Positions 50,414-59,410 of a DNA stretch of 59,586 bases are shown in pieces. The translations under genes and the position numbers were made by a program. The stretch lies in assembly GCA_040005265.1 (NCBI GenBank), contig JBDTZF010000002.1, positions 1-59,586 on the forward strand, given 5' to 3'. This DNA comes from JBDTZF01 sp040005265 (GTDB lineage Bacteria; Verrucomicrobiota; Verrucomicrobiia; Chthoniobacterales; UBA10450). How positions within the stretch are numbered: the stretch's first letter is position 1; every line of letters starts with the position of its first letter. The notes beneath the pieces were generated by a model, which worked only from the letters and a program-made list of their open reading frames with translations, made no database searches and had not been told where the DNA came from.

Positions 50414-51898
50414 TCATTCGCCGGTGTGGCGCCGGGACGGCTCTTTTGCCTCGGCCGGTTTCTCCACGGGCTTGCTATCCGATTCCATCCATTCGGTGTG
50501 GAACACTCCCGGTTTATCCACGCGCTCGTAAGTGTGGGCGCCGAAGAAATCGCGCTGAGCCTGCAGCAAATTGGAAGGCAGTCGCGCCGAGCGATAGCTG
50601 TCGAAGTAAGCCAGCGATGCGCTGAAAGCCGGAACAGCCACTCCATGCCCGACCGCTATGGAAACGGCAACGCGCCAGTTGTCCTGCGTCTTCTTGATGA
50701 TGTCGGTAAAGTAGGAATCGAGCAGCAGATTATGAAGGGCCGGGTCCCGTTGATAAGCTTCCACAATCCGGTTCAGGAATTTCGCGCGAATGATACAGCC
50801 TCCGCGCCAGATGGTGGCAATGTCGCTGAAGTTTAAATTCCAGTTGTATTGATGGCTCGCTGCTCCGAGCAATTCCATCCCTTGCGCGTAGGAAACGATC
50901 TTCGATGCGTAGAGCGCGTTACGAACGGCGTCGACGAGCTCGGCGGGATTGCCCTCGAATTTTGTCGGTCTTGGCTGAGGAAGAATTTTGGATGCCGCAA
51001 CTCGTTCATCTTTTCGCGATGAAATAACGCGCGCTTCGACGGCGGCGTTAATCGTTGAGATGACGACCGACTGCGCAATGGCGGACTGAAGTGTCCACAT
51101 GCCGGTTCCTTTTTGCCCTGCCTTGTCGAGGATTACATCGACAAGGGCCTTCCCCGTATCGGGATCGATCTTGCGGAAAATTTGTGAGGTGATCTCGATC
51201 AAATAGCTGTCGAGTTCGCCTTTGTTCCATTCGGTGAAAGTATCGGCCAGTTCCTTTGCCTGCATGCCGATCACGTCTTTCAAAATGGCGTAGGCTTCGC
51301 CAATGAGCTGCATATCGCCGTACTCGATGCCGTTGTGGACCATTTTGACGTAATGGCCGGCGCCATCCGGGCCCATGTAGCGGCAACAAGGCTCGCCATC
51401 GACTTGAGCTGCGATCTTGCGGAAGATGGGCGCGATGATCTCCCAGGATTCGCGCGGGCCGCCGGGCATGAGCGACGGGCCTTTCAACGCGCCTTCTTCG
51501 CCCCCCGAAACACCCATCCCGACAAAATGAATTCCTTTTCCCTCAAGATCTTTGCAGCGCCGTTGCGTATCGGTAAAAAGCGAGTTGCCGCCGTCGATGA
51601 TGACGTCCCCCTTATCCAAGAGCGGCGCGAGCTGGCCGATGACAGCGTCAACCGGTGCGCCGGCCTTGACCATGATCATGGCCTTGCGCGGTTTCTTCAG
51701 GGCGCCGACAAATTCCTCGATCGTCCGGGTCGGTTGGATGTTTTTTCCCTTGCCTTTGCCCGCCGCAAATTTGTCCGTCACCTCAGTGGTGCGATTGAAG
51801 ACAGCAACGGAGAAACCCTTGGATTCCATGTTCAGGACGAGGTTCTCGCCCATCACGGCCAGGCCGATGAGACCAATATCGGATTGATTCGCACTCAT
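50414..51898 (-). CDS. gnd: 6-phosphogluconate dehydrogenase, decarboxylating
   Basis: Oxidative pentose-phosphate enzyme making ribulose-5-phosphate, NADPH and CO2. Start at ATG 51898 with ribosome site AAAGGAG 7 bases upstream (51906-51912). NADP loop IGLIGLAVMGENLVLNMESKGF (the canonical third Gly is A), FNRTTEV, GDVIIDGGNSLFTDT, and the catalytic Lys in GAGHYVKMVHNGIEYGDMQLIGE. GMWTLQSAIAQSV and GLGDIATIWRGGCIIRAKFL-like blocks complete the helical domain. ~494 residues, plus a charged tail (KPVEKPAEAKEPSRRHTGE) not usual in the family. Divergent from moaE by 65 bases. Confidence 0.95.
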   Translation of the reverse strand: MSANQSDIGLIGLAVMGENLVLNMESKGFSVAVFNRTTEVTDKFAAGKGKGKNIQPTRTIEEFVGALKKPRKAMIMVKAGAPVDAVIGQLAPLLDKGDVIIDGGNSLFTDTQRRCKDLEGKGIHFVGMGVSGGEEGALKGPSLMPGGPRESWEIIAPIFRKIAAQVDGEPCCRYMGPDGAGHYVKMVHNGIEYGDMQLIGEAYAILKDVIGMQAKELADTFTEWNKGELDSYLIEITSQIFRKIDPDTGKALVDVILDKAGQKGTGMWTLQSAIAQSVVISTINAAVEARVISSRKDERVAASKILPQPRPTKFEGNPAELVDAVRNALYASKIVSYAQGMELLGAASHQYNWNLNFSDIATIWRGGCIIRAKFLNRIVEAYQRDPALHNLLLDSYFTDIIKKTQDNWRVAVSIAVGHGVAVPAFSASLAYFDSYRSARLPSNLLQAQRDFFGAHTYERVDKPGVFHTEWMESDSKPVEKPAEAKEPSRRHTGE

Positions 51899-51963
51899 TT
51901 TGGGGCTCCTTTGTTGTCGCGGCGCAATTGCCGCAGCCGCATTGTAACGATTGACTGGAACGC

Positions 51964-52413
51964 ATGGCAAACTCTGTTTGTGAAGTTTTGTTGACCGAAG
52001 GGCGTTTGGAAGCGCCGGGAAAGGATGTCGATGTTAACGCCGGCGCCATCGTCGAGTTTTGGGGAGTGGTGCGCGAACTCGAAGAGGGGCGCAAGATCGA
52101 AGGGATCGATTACGAAGCGCATATTGCCATGGCTGAGCATCAATTGCGGCTGGTAGCCGCCGCGGCCGCCGCCGAATTTCGTTTGAAAAAAGTTATAGTT
52201 CATCATCGCGTTGGTTTCGTGCCGGCCGGAGAAGCGTCGCTCTTTCTGCAAACAAGTGCGCCGCATCGCGCGGCGGCGTTCGACGCCAGTGAGTGGATCG
52301 TTGATCAGTTGAAACAAAAAGTACCGATTTGGAAACGGCTGCGATTTAAGATCGAGAGTCAGCCCCGTCCGGGATCACCGATCCCGGCTACAGTCACAGC
52401 TACGGCGAAATGA
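51964..52413 (+). CDS. moaE: Molybdopterin synthase catalytic subunit
   Basis: Transfers sulfur from MoaD thiocarboxylate to precursor Z, making molybdopterin. The core matches MoaE: AIVEFWGVVRELEEGRKIEGIDYEAHIAMAE, KKVIVHHRVGFVPAGEASLFLQTSAPHRAAAFDASEWIVDQLKQKVPIWKR, with the active-site Lys in K-x-x-VPIWK. 149 residues. No moaD, moaA or moaC is adjacent. Its last four bases overlap the pgsA start, so the two are translated together despite unrelated roles. Confidence 0.92.
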   Translation: MANSVCEVLLTEGRLEAPGKDVDVNAGAIVEFWGVVRELEEGRKIEGIDYEAHIAMAEHQLRLVAAAAAAEFRLKKVIVHHRVGFVPAGEASLFLQTSAPHRAAAFDASEWIVDQLKQKVPIWKRLRFKIESQPRPGSPIPATVTATAK

Positions 52414-52988
52414 ACTGGGCCAATAGATTAACACTCAGCCGGCTGGTCCTGACGATTTTCTTTGTCGCAGCTCTCAATTCTTCCTGGCCTTACGCGCGCA
52501 CGACCGCGCTGGTTCTTTTCCTCATCGCCGGCATCACCGATTTTGTGGATGGAGAAATCGCGCGCCGCTACGGGGATGTCACCAATTTTGGGAAATTGAT
52601 GGACCCGCTGGTGGATAAGATCATGATTGCAGCCGCCTTCATCTCGCTGGTGCCGCTCAAGGCGATCCCGGCGTGGGCCGCAACGACGGTGGTAGCGCGC
52701 GATTTCCTGATTACCGGCCTGCGTTTGATGGCGAGCTCGAAAGGCCGCGTTTTGCCGGCTGAAAGTTTGGGCAAGCAGAAGACGTCGTGGCAGGTGGTGA
52801 CAGTAATCTTTTTTCTAGCGCTGCTTTCCGTCAGTGAATTGAGATACGGGAGTGAACAATCGATATGGTGGACGCGTTCCTGGAACGAGGTCGGATCCAT
52901 CCTGGTTTGGATCACGGTGGCACTGACCGTGTATTCAGGGCTCGGATATGCCTGGCGCCACCGGGAATTGATTGCGCCCAATCAATAG
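52410..52988 (+). CDS. pgsA: CDP-diacylglycerol-glycerol-3-phosphate 3-phosphatidyltransferase
   Basis: Makes phosphatidylglycerophosphate for PG and cardiolipin. The CDP-alcohol phosphotransferase motif D-G-x2-A-R-x8-G-x3-D-x3-D is intact in DFVDGEIARRYGDVTNFGKLMDPLVDK. Membrane helices: RLTLSRLVLTIFFVAALNS, ALVLFLIAGITDF, ALVPLKAIPAWAATTVVARDFL-like, VTVIFFLALLS, and the last near ILVWITVALTVYSGL. 192 residues is usual. Four-base overlap with moaE. Confidence 0.92.
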   Translation: MNWANRLTLSRLVLTIFFVAALNSSWPYARTTALVLFLIAGITDFVDGEIARRYGDVTNFGKLMDPLVDKIMIAAAFISLVPLKAIPAWAATTVVARDFLITGLRLMASSKGRVLPAESLGKQKTSWQVVTVIFFLALLSVSELRYGSEQSIWWTRSWNEVGSILVWITVALTVYSGLGYAWRHRELIAPNQ

Positions 52989-53008
52989 CAAAACCAGCCG
53001 GCCTGTCG

Positions 53009-53554
53009 CTAAAACAGGCTCTGCGGCACTTCGACTTTGTCGCCGGGCTGGAGGCCGACGTCCTTCGAAGGATCGCGCCGAAATTGGCGCACATCGTAGA
53101 CAGTGACTTCGCTGCCACGCAATAGACGGACACGCTTCTGGTCCGCGAAATCGTTGAATCCGCCCGCTGCGTTGATTGCGGTGAGCAGCGTCATGTCTTC
53201 GGTAAACGGAATTCGGGAAGGATTCCGCACTGCGCCGCCGACATTCACGAAACGCGCGGACGGCTGCATTAGGATGGTGATTGTCGGATTGGAGTAGATA
53301 CGGCCTGTGCGATAAGCCTGTTCGATCGAGCCGGCGAGCTCGGCCGGCGTCAATCCCTCGGCCTTGATCTTGTTGATGTAAGGCAGGTTAATCGAACCTG
53401 TGACATCAACCATGTAAGTGTTGTTGATCTGAATTTGTTCATCCTGCGGCACCCCGCTTATTTTGAGTTCGAGCGGGTCGCCGACTCGCAAAATGGCTTG
53501 CCCAAAAGCTCCCGAGGCGAAGGCGAGGAGAAACCCAACGACTAAGACGCGCAT
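53009..53554 (-). CDS. Wza-type polysaccharide export protein (short, SLBB)
   Basis: Signal peptide MRVLVVGFLLAFASGAFG without an obvious lipobox. A Poly_export domain (RVGDPLELKISGVPQDEQIQINNTYMVDVTGSINLPYINKIKAEGLTPAELAGSIEQAY) is followed by one SLBB domain (ARFVNVGGAVRNPSRIPFTEDMTLLTAINAAGGFNDFADQKRVRLLR). At 181 residues it lacks the extra SLBB repeats and C-terminal helix of E. coli Wza. It forms the periplasmic/outer-membrane part of a capsule or exopolysaccharide exporter. Its start overlaps the stop of the kinase gene (TAATG). Confidence 0.92.
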   Translation of the reverse strand: MRVLVVGFLLAFASGAFGQAILRVGDPLELKISGVPQDEQIQINNTYMVDVTGSINLPYINKIKAEGLTPAELAGSIEQAYRTGRIYSNPTITILMQPSARFVNVGGAVRNPSRIPFTEDMTLLTAINAAGGFNDFADQKRVRLLRGSEVTVYDVRQFRRDPSKDVGLQPGDKVEVPQSLF

Positions 53555-55713
53555 TAGTACTCCTCCAACTCCGACGAACCGTTGGTTGTCGTGGCGGTCG
53601 CCGCTTTGCGGCGGCTGCTGCTGCGGGAGCGTTTGCCTTTGCCTTCCTTTTCGCGGGGCGAGTAGTAGCCGTAGTAGTTCGTGTAGTAGTAGTAGTTCTG
53701 ATCGTGTTTCAGATCGACGTTGTTCAACACAACACCGAGCACAGTTCCACCCACACCGACTAAGGCCTGCTTGACCCGCAGAAGCATCGCGCGCGGGAAC
53801 CGGCGATGTTGCACAATAATAATGGTTTGATCGACTTCGCTGGCGAGAACCGAGGCATCACTGACCCCGAGGACAGGCGGCGAATCGAAGAACACCATGT
53901 CGTAGCGCAATTTTAGCTCACTTACGAGATCGGACATCCGTTGCGAATTGAGGATACCGACCGCATCCGCCGGCAGAATACCGCTCGGCATGAGCGAGAG
54001 ATTTTCCACCCCGGTTGGAATAATCACCTCTTCCAACGCCATTTCTGTAGTGAGATAGTTGGTGAGCCCGATCTGATTGCTCAGGTCGAACAAATTGTGC
54101 TGAACTGGCCGGCGTAAGTCAGCATCGACAATCAGCGTCGAGTATCCGCCCTGGGCAGAAATGAACGCCAGATTCGCGATCGTGGTGGACTTGCCTTCAC
54201 CCGGACCTCCGCTGACAACCGAAATGGAATTCGCTGCCGGGTTCTTTCGATTGAACTCGATGTTCGTGCGCAGGATTCGATATGCCTCTGCGTCCGGCGT
54301 GTCTCCCGCTTCCTTATGCAGCAATTTGATGTTCTTGGGAATGATGGCGAGCACTGGAACGCCCAGGAGACTCTCCGCGTCTTCCATCGTTTTCACGCTG
54401 GTATCGAGATACTCAATGAAAAATGCAAGAGCCAGCCCCACCACCAGACCAACGAGCCCGCCCAACATTAAATTCAAACCAACACGCGGGCGCGCGGCGC
54501 GCGTGGGCGCCTCGGCCGGCTCTTTAACACTGATGGCGACGCGCGGCATCGCTAATTCCATTGTCTGCGTCTGCGCGCGCATGCGCACACTGTCGAGCAG
54601 CAGCTTTTCCTTGATGTAACTGTTCTTGGCCCGCGCGTAGTTCGCGCTCAGATTCTTTGAGTTAAGCTGCTTTTGATTGATTTCGGTCAATCGCTTTTGC
54701 AGTGCTTCCTGGGTTGTTTCCGCCGTCTTTAAGTTCTTCGACAGTGCGCTGCGCACGATAGCGACCTGTTCTTCGAGTTGTCGCAGGTAAACCGCTTTCG
54801 TTGCCCGCAGCGCCTTTACTCGGGGGTGATTTTCACTCAGGCCCCCATTCAATAATTGGGCCTCCATGGCGACGGCTTCCTGGTAAGTGGGCAGGATCTT
54901 AAGGATGGTCGGGTCCTGAATGGCGAGCGTCGGCAACATCCTCATCAGGTCTTCGCCTTTGAGAGTTTCGATCTGTTGAAGCTGGGTCTTGAGCGTGGCG
55001 GCTTTTGTCTCCGCCTCGTTTACTTCGCCCTCCTGCTTGAGCACCATGCTGTTGAGGGGCGTCTGGGCATCTTCGGTCCCTTCGGGATTCAGATCGATGA
55101 TGTGTTCTTCATCCCGGATTCGCCCGACGTCGACCGCCGCATCGTCGACCTTTTTCTGCTGTTTCGTGACCTGATCGTTCATGGTCCCAACAGCGCGGTT
55201 CATGATCTGTTTTTCTTCCTCAACTCGTTTGTCCTGGTAAACAGAGACGATTTTGTTCGCGATATCGGCCGCCTCTTGCGGATCCTGATCGAAAACGCTG
55301 ATCTGAAGCAGATCGGTATTACGGACTTCCTCGACCTGAACTCGATTGCGAAGCATACCAAAACACGCTTCTCGAGGAAGGCGTGGCCCGGTCTTGGCCC
55401 ATTTGTCCTGCAGCTTCAATTCGTCAATGACCGGATAGAGAATGCTGGTCCGCTTGATCACCTGAAAGACCGTCGGCGCCAATTGAGGATCGTGAATCGG
55501 CTGATTGGAATCCCCGCCGAAAATACGCGGGTTTTCCGCAGTCGATTTTACTTCGATGAAGACCGAAGATTGGTATTCCCGCGGCTGAAAATAAGTCACG
55601 ATGGCTGCCGTCATCAGGACGAGCAGGAAAGCCAGCAGAATCAGCACCCAGCGGACTTGAATGACCCGCCAATAATCAAGAAAATGCAGCTTAACTTCGT
55701 CGTTTTGCGCCAT
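53554..55713 (-). CDS. Wzc-type chain-length regulator fused to bacterial tyrosine kinase
   Basis: Start at ATG 55713 (MAQNDEVKLHFLDYWRVIQVRW). Wzz-like domain: first helix VLILLAFLLVLMTAAIVTYF, a long periplasmic coiled coil (~150-400), second helix LMLGGLVGLVVGLALAFFIEYL. The BY-kinase follows: Walker A SGGPGEGKSTTIANLAF, Walker A' LIVDADLRRP, Walker B MVFFDSPPVLG. The C-terminal tail holds a Tyr cluster (YYYYTNYYGYYSP), the usual autophosphorylation site, then an added basic/Ser region ending ELEEY. No Wzb-type phosphatase is in the window. Controls polymer length and export with the Wza-like protein. Confidence 0.95.
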   Translation of the reverse strand: MAQNDEVKLHFLDYWRVIQVRWVLILLAFLLVLMTAAIVTYFQPREYQSSVFIEVKSTAENPRIFGGDSNQPIHDPQLAPTVFQVIKRTSILYPVIDELKLQDKWAKTGPRLPREACFGMLRNRVQVEEVRNTDLLQISVFDQDPQEAADIANKIVSVYQDKRVEEEKQIMNRAVGTMNDQVTKQQKKVDDAAVDVGRIRDEEHIIDLNPEGTEDAQTPLNSMVLKQEGEVNEAETKAATLKTQLQQIETLKGEDLMRMLPTLAIQDPTILKILPTYQEAVAMEAQLLNGGLSENHPRVKALRATKAVYLRQLEEQVAIVRSALSKNLKTAETTQEALQKRLTEINQKQLNSKNLSANYARAKNSYIKEKLLLDSVRMRAQTQTMELAMPRVAISVKEPAEAPTRAARPRVGLNLMLGGLVGLVVGLALAFFIEYLDTSVKTMEDAESLLGVPVLAIIPKNIKLLHKEAGDTPDAEAYRILRTNIEFNRKNPAANSISVVSGGPGEGKSTTIANLAFISAQGGYSTLIVDADLRRPVQHNLFDLSNQIGLTNYLTTEMALEEVIIPTGVENLSLMPSGILPADAVGILNSQRMSDLVSELKLRYDMVFFDSPPVLGVSDASVLASEVDQTIIIVQHRRFPRAMLLRVKQALVGVGGTVLGVVLNNVDLKHDQNYYYYTNYYGYYSPREKEGKGKRSRSSSRRKAATATTTNGSSELEEY

Positions 55714-55784
55714 AGGGGACCCCAGAGAAGGGAAGGACTGTAGCAAATTGGCCGCCAAAAGTAAAACTCGAATGCGAATTACTT

Positions 55785-57281
55785 TTAGAACGTAAGATTA
55801 ACCCCCCCGAAATATCGGTTCCGCGAGTATTCGCGGGCCGCCTGTCCAGAGGTGACCTCGGTGTGTCCGTAGCCAACGTCGATGCCGAAGTTGCGATTAA
55901 CCTCGTAACGAAGGCCCAGATTGACGTCCACCGAATTCTCGACGAAGGCCGGGGGCCCCGGGATGGTAAAACCCGGAAATATCGTCACGGGCGGTCCCGC
56001 AGGGTAATCGTCGCGCACATAGAATAAGCCGATGGTCGTGGAGACGCGGGGGGCAATTTCGTACTTGGTCTGGAGACCGGTTCGAAAAGTTGTGACCGAT
56101 GCGCTTCCGGATACGCTGGGCTCTTCCAAGGCGTAACGGGTAAACCAGCTCACGGTGGTCCGGCGGCCAGCCGCATAATTGAGGGTACTTTCAAAGTACG
56201 GTTCGGTCCGATCGCTACCGCTATCAAAGGAACGGAACTGGGCGCCACCGCGGAGACCGACGCTGAAACGCGGGGTAAATTTGTGTTCGAATCCGGCAAG
56301 AAGTAGTTCGGTCATCGAATCCAAACCACTCGCTTTGTCATATGTGACGAAGAGGACTCGCGCCTCGGCGATCACCGTTGTCATAGGCCAAAGGAGGAAG
56401 CGAAATTCATTGCCCAGAGTGTGCTCGGACCGATCCAGAAACGTCCCGAATGCGGTGTCGTCGTAACGGACCACCGAAAGATTGTAGCTGGTGTTTGTGG
56501 AAAAACGAGGCAACCACTGGTACAGCGCCGAAAGTCTGTCCGAACTGTAAAAGTAATTCCCGGTCCGGCGGTTGTTGCCGACGTTGGCACTGAAATCCGG
56601 CTCGGTCTGATAACTTACATTAGCCGTTAGGCTCAGGGTGAGACGCGCTGAGGCTTTGTGCGTCACGGAGAGTCCCATCGCAACGCTCACATCGTAATCC
56701 TGCAGGCTCGGTGTCGGCGCCGGAGTTCCAAACGGGGGCGGCGTTGGTGTTGGAAGCGACGATCGATCGAAATAGTAAGTGAGACCCGCGTTTACTTGCA
56801 GAGTGACGTTGGTGCGCGGATCGGCAAATTTATAGTTGATTCCCGCGTTCGGACTAACGAATAGCGAAGCGGAGCCCGGCACACGGGTCGTTAGCACGTT
56901 ATCGTCGTAACCAGCGCTAAGCGATGCCGAAAGATGAAACGGAAGCCGGGAAAATACACCCGTTCCAGACACGCCACCTTCGTTAATTTCCTGGGTGCGA
57001 CTCGTTACGTGAGTGGAGGTTGAGCCCGCCGCCGGCGCGGGTGTCTCGCCGGGAGCCGGTGCGGGTGTTTCGCCGGCAGTGGGTGCGGGTGTCTCACCAC
57101 CAGTTGTGGATTGGGCTCTGTTCTCGATAAAATTCGGAGTTTCCCGGGACGGGGTGGGTACGGCGTCTTCGGTAGTGGGAGTGCCCTGCTCGTCTTCCGC
57201 CCGGATGATCGCGGGTTGAAAGCAGAACAGCGACAGTGCCGCCACGATGAGTCCGAATTTGGCAAACGTAAATAATCTCAC
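55785..57281 (-). CDS. Outer-membrane beta-barrel protein of the exopolysaccharide locus
   Basis: A GTG start at 57281 gives the signal VRLFTFAKFGLIVAALSLFCFQPAIIRAE; an ATG at 57419 would leave 46 non-signal residues. After the signal come three 8-residue repeats (GETPAPTA, GETPAPAP, GETPAPAA), a flexible Pro linker, and then ~400 residues of amphipathic strands with aromatic girdles ending SRNRYFGGVNLTF, where the final Phe is a BAM signal. The pattern resembles the barrels (BBP2/GfcD-like) that sit with Wza/Wzc in verrucomicrobial EPS loci. A porin-like exit or anchoring role is inferred. Confidence 0.82.
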   Translation of the reverse strand: MRLFTFAKFGLIVAALSLFCFQPAIIRAEDEQGTPTTEDAVPTPSRETPNFIENRAQSTTGGETPAPTAGETPAPAPGETPAPAAGSTSTHVTSRTQEINEGGVSGTGVFSRLPFHLSASLSAGYDDNVLTTRVPGSASLFVSPNAGINYKFADPRTNVTLQVNAGLTYYFDRSSLPTPTPPPFGTPAPTPSLQDYDVSVAMGLSVTHKASARLTLSLTANVSYQTEPDFSANVGNNRRTGNYFYSSDRLSALYQWLPRFSTNTSYNLSVVRYDDTAFGTFLDRSEHTLGNEFRFLLWPMTTVIAEARVLFVTYDKASGLDSMTELLLAGFEHKFTPRFSVGLRGGAQFRSFDSGSDRTEPYFESTLNYAAGRRTTVSWFTRYALEEPSVSGSASVTTFRTGLQTKYEIAPRVSTTIGLFYVRDDYPAGPPVTIFPGFTIPGPPAFVENSVDVNLGLRYEVNRNFGIDVGYGHTEVTSGQAAREYSRNRYFGGVNLTF

Positions 57282-57415
57282 AAGTGGATCTGCGGTCGGG
57301 CGGAAGGGATTATGTTGTTGAGAGCCCAAGAATAAGGTGCGTCGAAAAACCGGGCAATATTTTTTGTGATTCTGAAATAAAAACGGGCCGTCGGAAAGCG
57401 GCTTCATCGCGCTTT

Positions 57416-59347
57416 TCACTTTTGATCTGTTGGCGAAGCCGCGGCTTTCGGCTGGAGTTCAATCTCGCGTTCATCCTGTCCTTTTTGAACGCGCATCTTA
57501 TATAAGTTTTGCAATGTTTCTGATTGTGGATCCAATGCCATTGCTTCCTTGTACATCCGCTCGGAATCATCCGAACGCCCACCGTCGCCGTAGGCCAGCG
57601 CGAGCACCAATGCAAATGCCTTATCCTGCGGGGCAAGCGCATGCGCTTTTTCCAGGTGTATCACAGCGTTCCGGTAGAGCGACTCCTGTGCCTTCGCGTC
57701 CGAAGTCAGGCGGGCCTTGTGGGTTTCGGCGGCCGCCAGATACTGATACAGATACGGGTTCCGGGTTTCTGTCTCGATTCCTCGCTCCGCGAATCGCAGC
57801 GATGTTTCCGGCGACGCGCGTCCACCGCCCGTCGTGCGGGCTAGCTCCGCAAAATATTCTCCAGGGAGCAGGCGCGCGCATTGAATCGCCACAATAATGC
57901 CCAGCGCAGGAAGAGCGATTCGGCTCAGGAGTGCCGCCCATGTTGGCGGGCGGGGCTCGCCCCCGCGCGGGATTCCGCCGTTGGCCAGCACGCCGAAAAC
58001 AAAAGCCATCAACAAGAGGTTCGCCGGAACGTGCAGATTGAAATCGAAGATCGAGTGTACGGCATATGCGCCAACCGCGCCGAGAGCGCCAATGTTCAGG
58101 GCCATGCCGTTACTTAAAAGAGAAGGCGAAACCGAAGTGGTCACTCTCTTTGGTCCAAGGCGCTCGAAATTCTTCCAGCCTCGCCGCAGATGAAAAATTA
58201 TGAAGAGAAGGAAGCCTGCCGCGCCCACTAAGCCGTATTCGCCTAAAAGCTGGACGTAATCATTATGCGCGTAGATCGGGTCTCCTGGAATTTTATTGGT
58301 GTGAAATTGACGCGCATAATAAAGATAAGTTCCGCTTCCTGTGCCCCAAACCGGCTTCAACGCCCATTGCTTGAGCGCGATCTGCCACATGGCGGTGCGG
58401 AGCGTGGAGGATGTGTCGTTCAAGTCGTCGCCGAGGACATTCTCTGTCCGTTGGCTCAGGTATTGGCTTTGCCCGACCGAAAAAGAGACCGCGATCCAGA
58501 CCACAATCGCTCCCACCACAAACGGGGTCCCGATTCGCCAGAAGAGTTTTGCGCTCGACCGCGCCAAAATCGTAAGGCTTAGCGCTGCGAAGATAGCCAA
58601 ACTTGTTACCGTGCTCAGGTAACCGCCCCGGCTGCCGCTCAGGACAAGTCCGGCGTAACAAATCCCGGTTCCGTATGCGACCAGCACTTTACCCACGACA
58701 GGCCACCGGCTCCAGCAGACGATGCTCAATCCGAAGACGCCCAGAACTTCGAGCAAACCAGCGAGATGGTTTGGACATCCGTAAAAACCGCTCGCTCGCC
58801 GGCCATAATCGGCGCGGCCCAGAAAAGAAAGAGGCGTGAAATTGTTGCCCTCGGTGAACTGGATTGTTCCGACCACCACATGGCCGATTGCCGCGGCGAT
58901 CAGAATGATCAGAACAATCATGCGCTGCTTTGCCCCGGTAAGAACAGACGCGACAAAAAAGTAAACCAGCAATCCACCGAGGACCGAATAGAGGTCCTGG
59001 CGAGCCATGTAATCAACGGGAGAGAAATATGCCCGGGCGATGATGTACCCCAAAAATATTGCCGCGCTCGCCAGGCAAAGCCGGTCCGGATTCGGCTTTG
59101 CCTGGCGCAGCGAAAAGAGTGCGAGCACTCCCATCAGGCTAAGCAACGCGTAAGCTGGAAGGCTGAATAGCAGGCGACTGCCGCCGGACAGGACTTGAAT
59201 GAGTACAAGGGCCGCGACCAAAAGGACTATGCCGGCTATCTCTGCAATCCTTGCAGGCAGACTGCCGGTTTTGCTTCCGTTTATGCCAGACAGTACTCGG
59301 CTTGAATGGCCTGGCACAGTGACGGAGCGAGCAGTAGAGGATCGCAA
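57416..59347 (-). CDS. O-antigen ligase/polymerase (Wzy/WaaL-like) with C-terminal TPRs
   Basis: 643 residues. Ten or more membrane helices (LLVAALVLIQVL, YALLSLMGVLALFSL, VYFFVASVLTG, IVLIILIAAAIGHVVVG, ...). The Wzy_C periplasmic loop bears the key features GSRGGYLS and WGTGSGTYLYYAR...PIYAHNDYVQLLGEYG, where the HN(D/E) motif and preceding Arg are the ligase/polymerase signature. From ~530 on are TPR-like helices (LYQYLAAAETHKARL, HLEKAHALAPQDKAFALVLALAYG, MYKEAMALDPQ). It probably polymerises the repeat units exported by the Wzc/Wza pair. No glycosyltransferase genes are within view. Confidence 0.9.
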   Translation of the reverse strand: MRSSTARSVTVPGHSSRVLSGINGSKTGSLPARIAEIAGIVLLVAALVLIQVLSGGSRLLFSLPAYALLSLMGVLALFSLRQAKPNPDRLCLASAAIFLGYIIARAYFSPVDYMARQDLYSVLGGLLVYFFVASVLTGAKQRMIVLIILIAAAIGHVVVGTIQFTEGNNFTPLSFLGRADYGRRASGFYGCPNHLAGLLEVLGVFGLSIVCWSRWPVVGKVLVAYGTGICYAGLVLSGSRGGYLSTVTSLAIFAALSLTILARSSAKLFWRIGTPFVVGAIVVWIAVSFSVGQSQYLSQRTENVLGDDLNDTSSTLRTAMWQIALKQWALKPVWGTGSGTYLYYARQFHTNKIPGDPIYAHNDYVQLLGEYGLVGAAGFLLFIIFHLRRGWKNFERLGPKRVTTSVSPSLLSNGMALNIGALGAVGAYAVHSIFDFNLHVPANLLLMAFVFGVLANGGIPRGGEPRPPTWAALLSRIALPALGIIVAIQCARLLPGEYFAELARTTGGGRASPETSLRFAERGIETETRNPYLYQYLAAAETHKARLTSDAKAQESLYRNAVIHLEKAHALAPQDKAFALVLALAYGDGGRSDDSERMYKEAMALDPQSETLQNLYKMRVQKGQDEREIELQPKAAASPTDQK

Positions 59348-59361
59348 AACGGGAAAAAGAA

Positions 59362-59390
59362 AAGCCGTTGCGGTATTATCGCAACGGCTT
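59362..59390. terminator. Bidirectional hairpin terminator
   Basis: AAGCCGTTGCG (59362-59372) pairs perfectly with CGCAACGGCTT (59380-59390) across GTATTAT. An A-rich run precedes and a T run follows. It stands 21 bases after the stop of the right-edge gene, which reads leftward into it, and 15 bases upstream of the O-antigen-ligase-like gene. Confidence 0.85.
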
Positions 59391-59410
59391 TTCGCGAAAA
59401 CAGTTTGAGA

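Noticed and set aside
53604..55743. Open plus-strand frames opposite the Wzc-like gene
   Set aside because: The sense strand shows an intact Wzz domain and all Walker motifs; the plus-strand frames have no motif or ribosome site.
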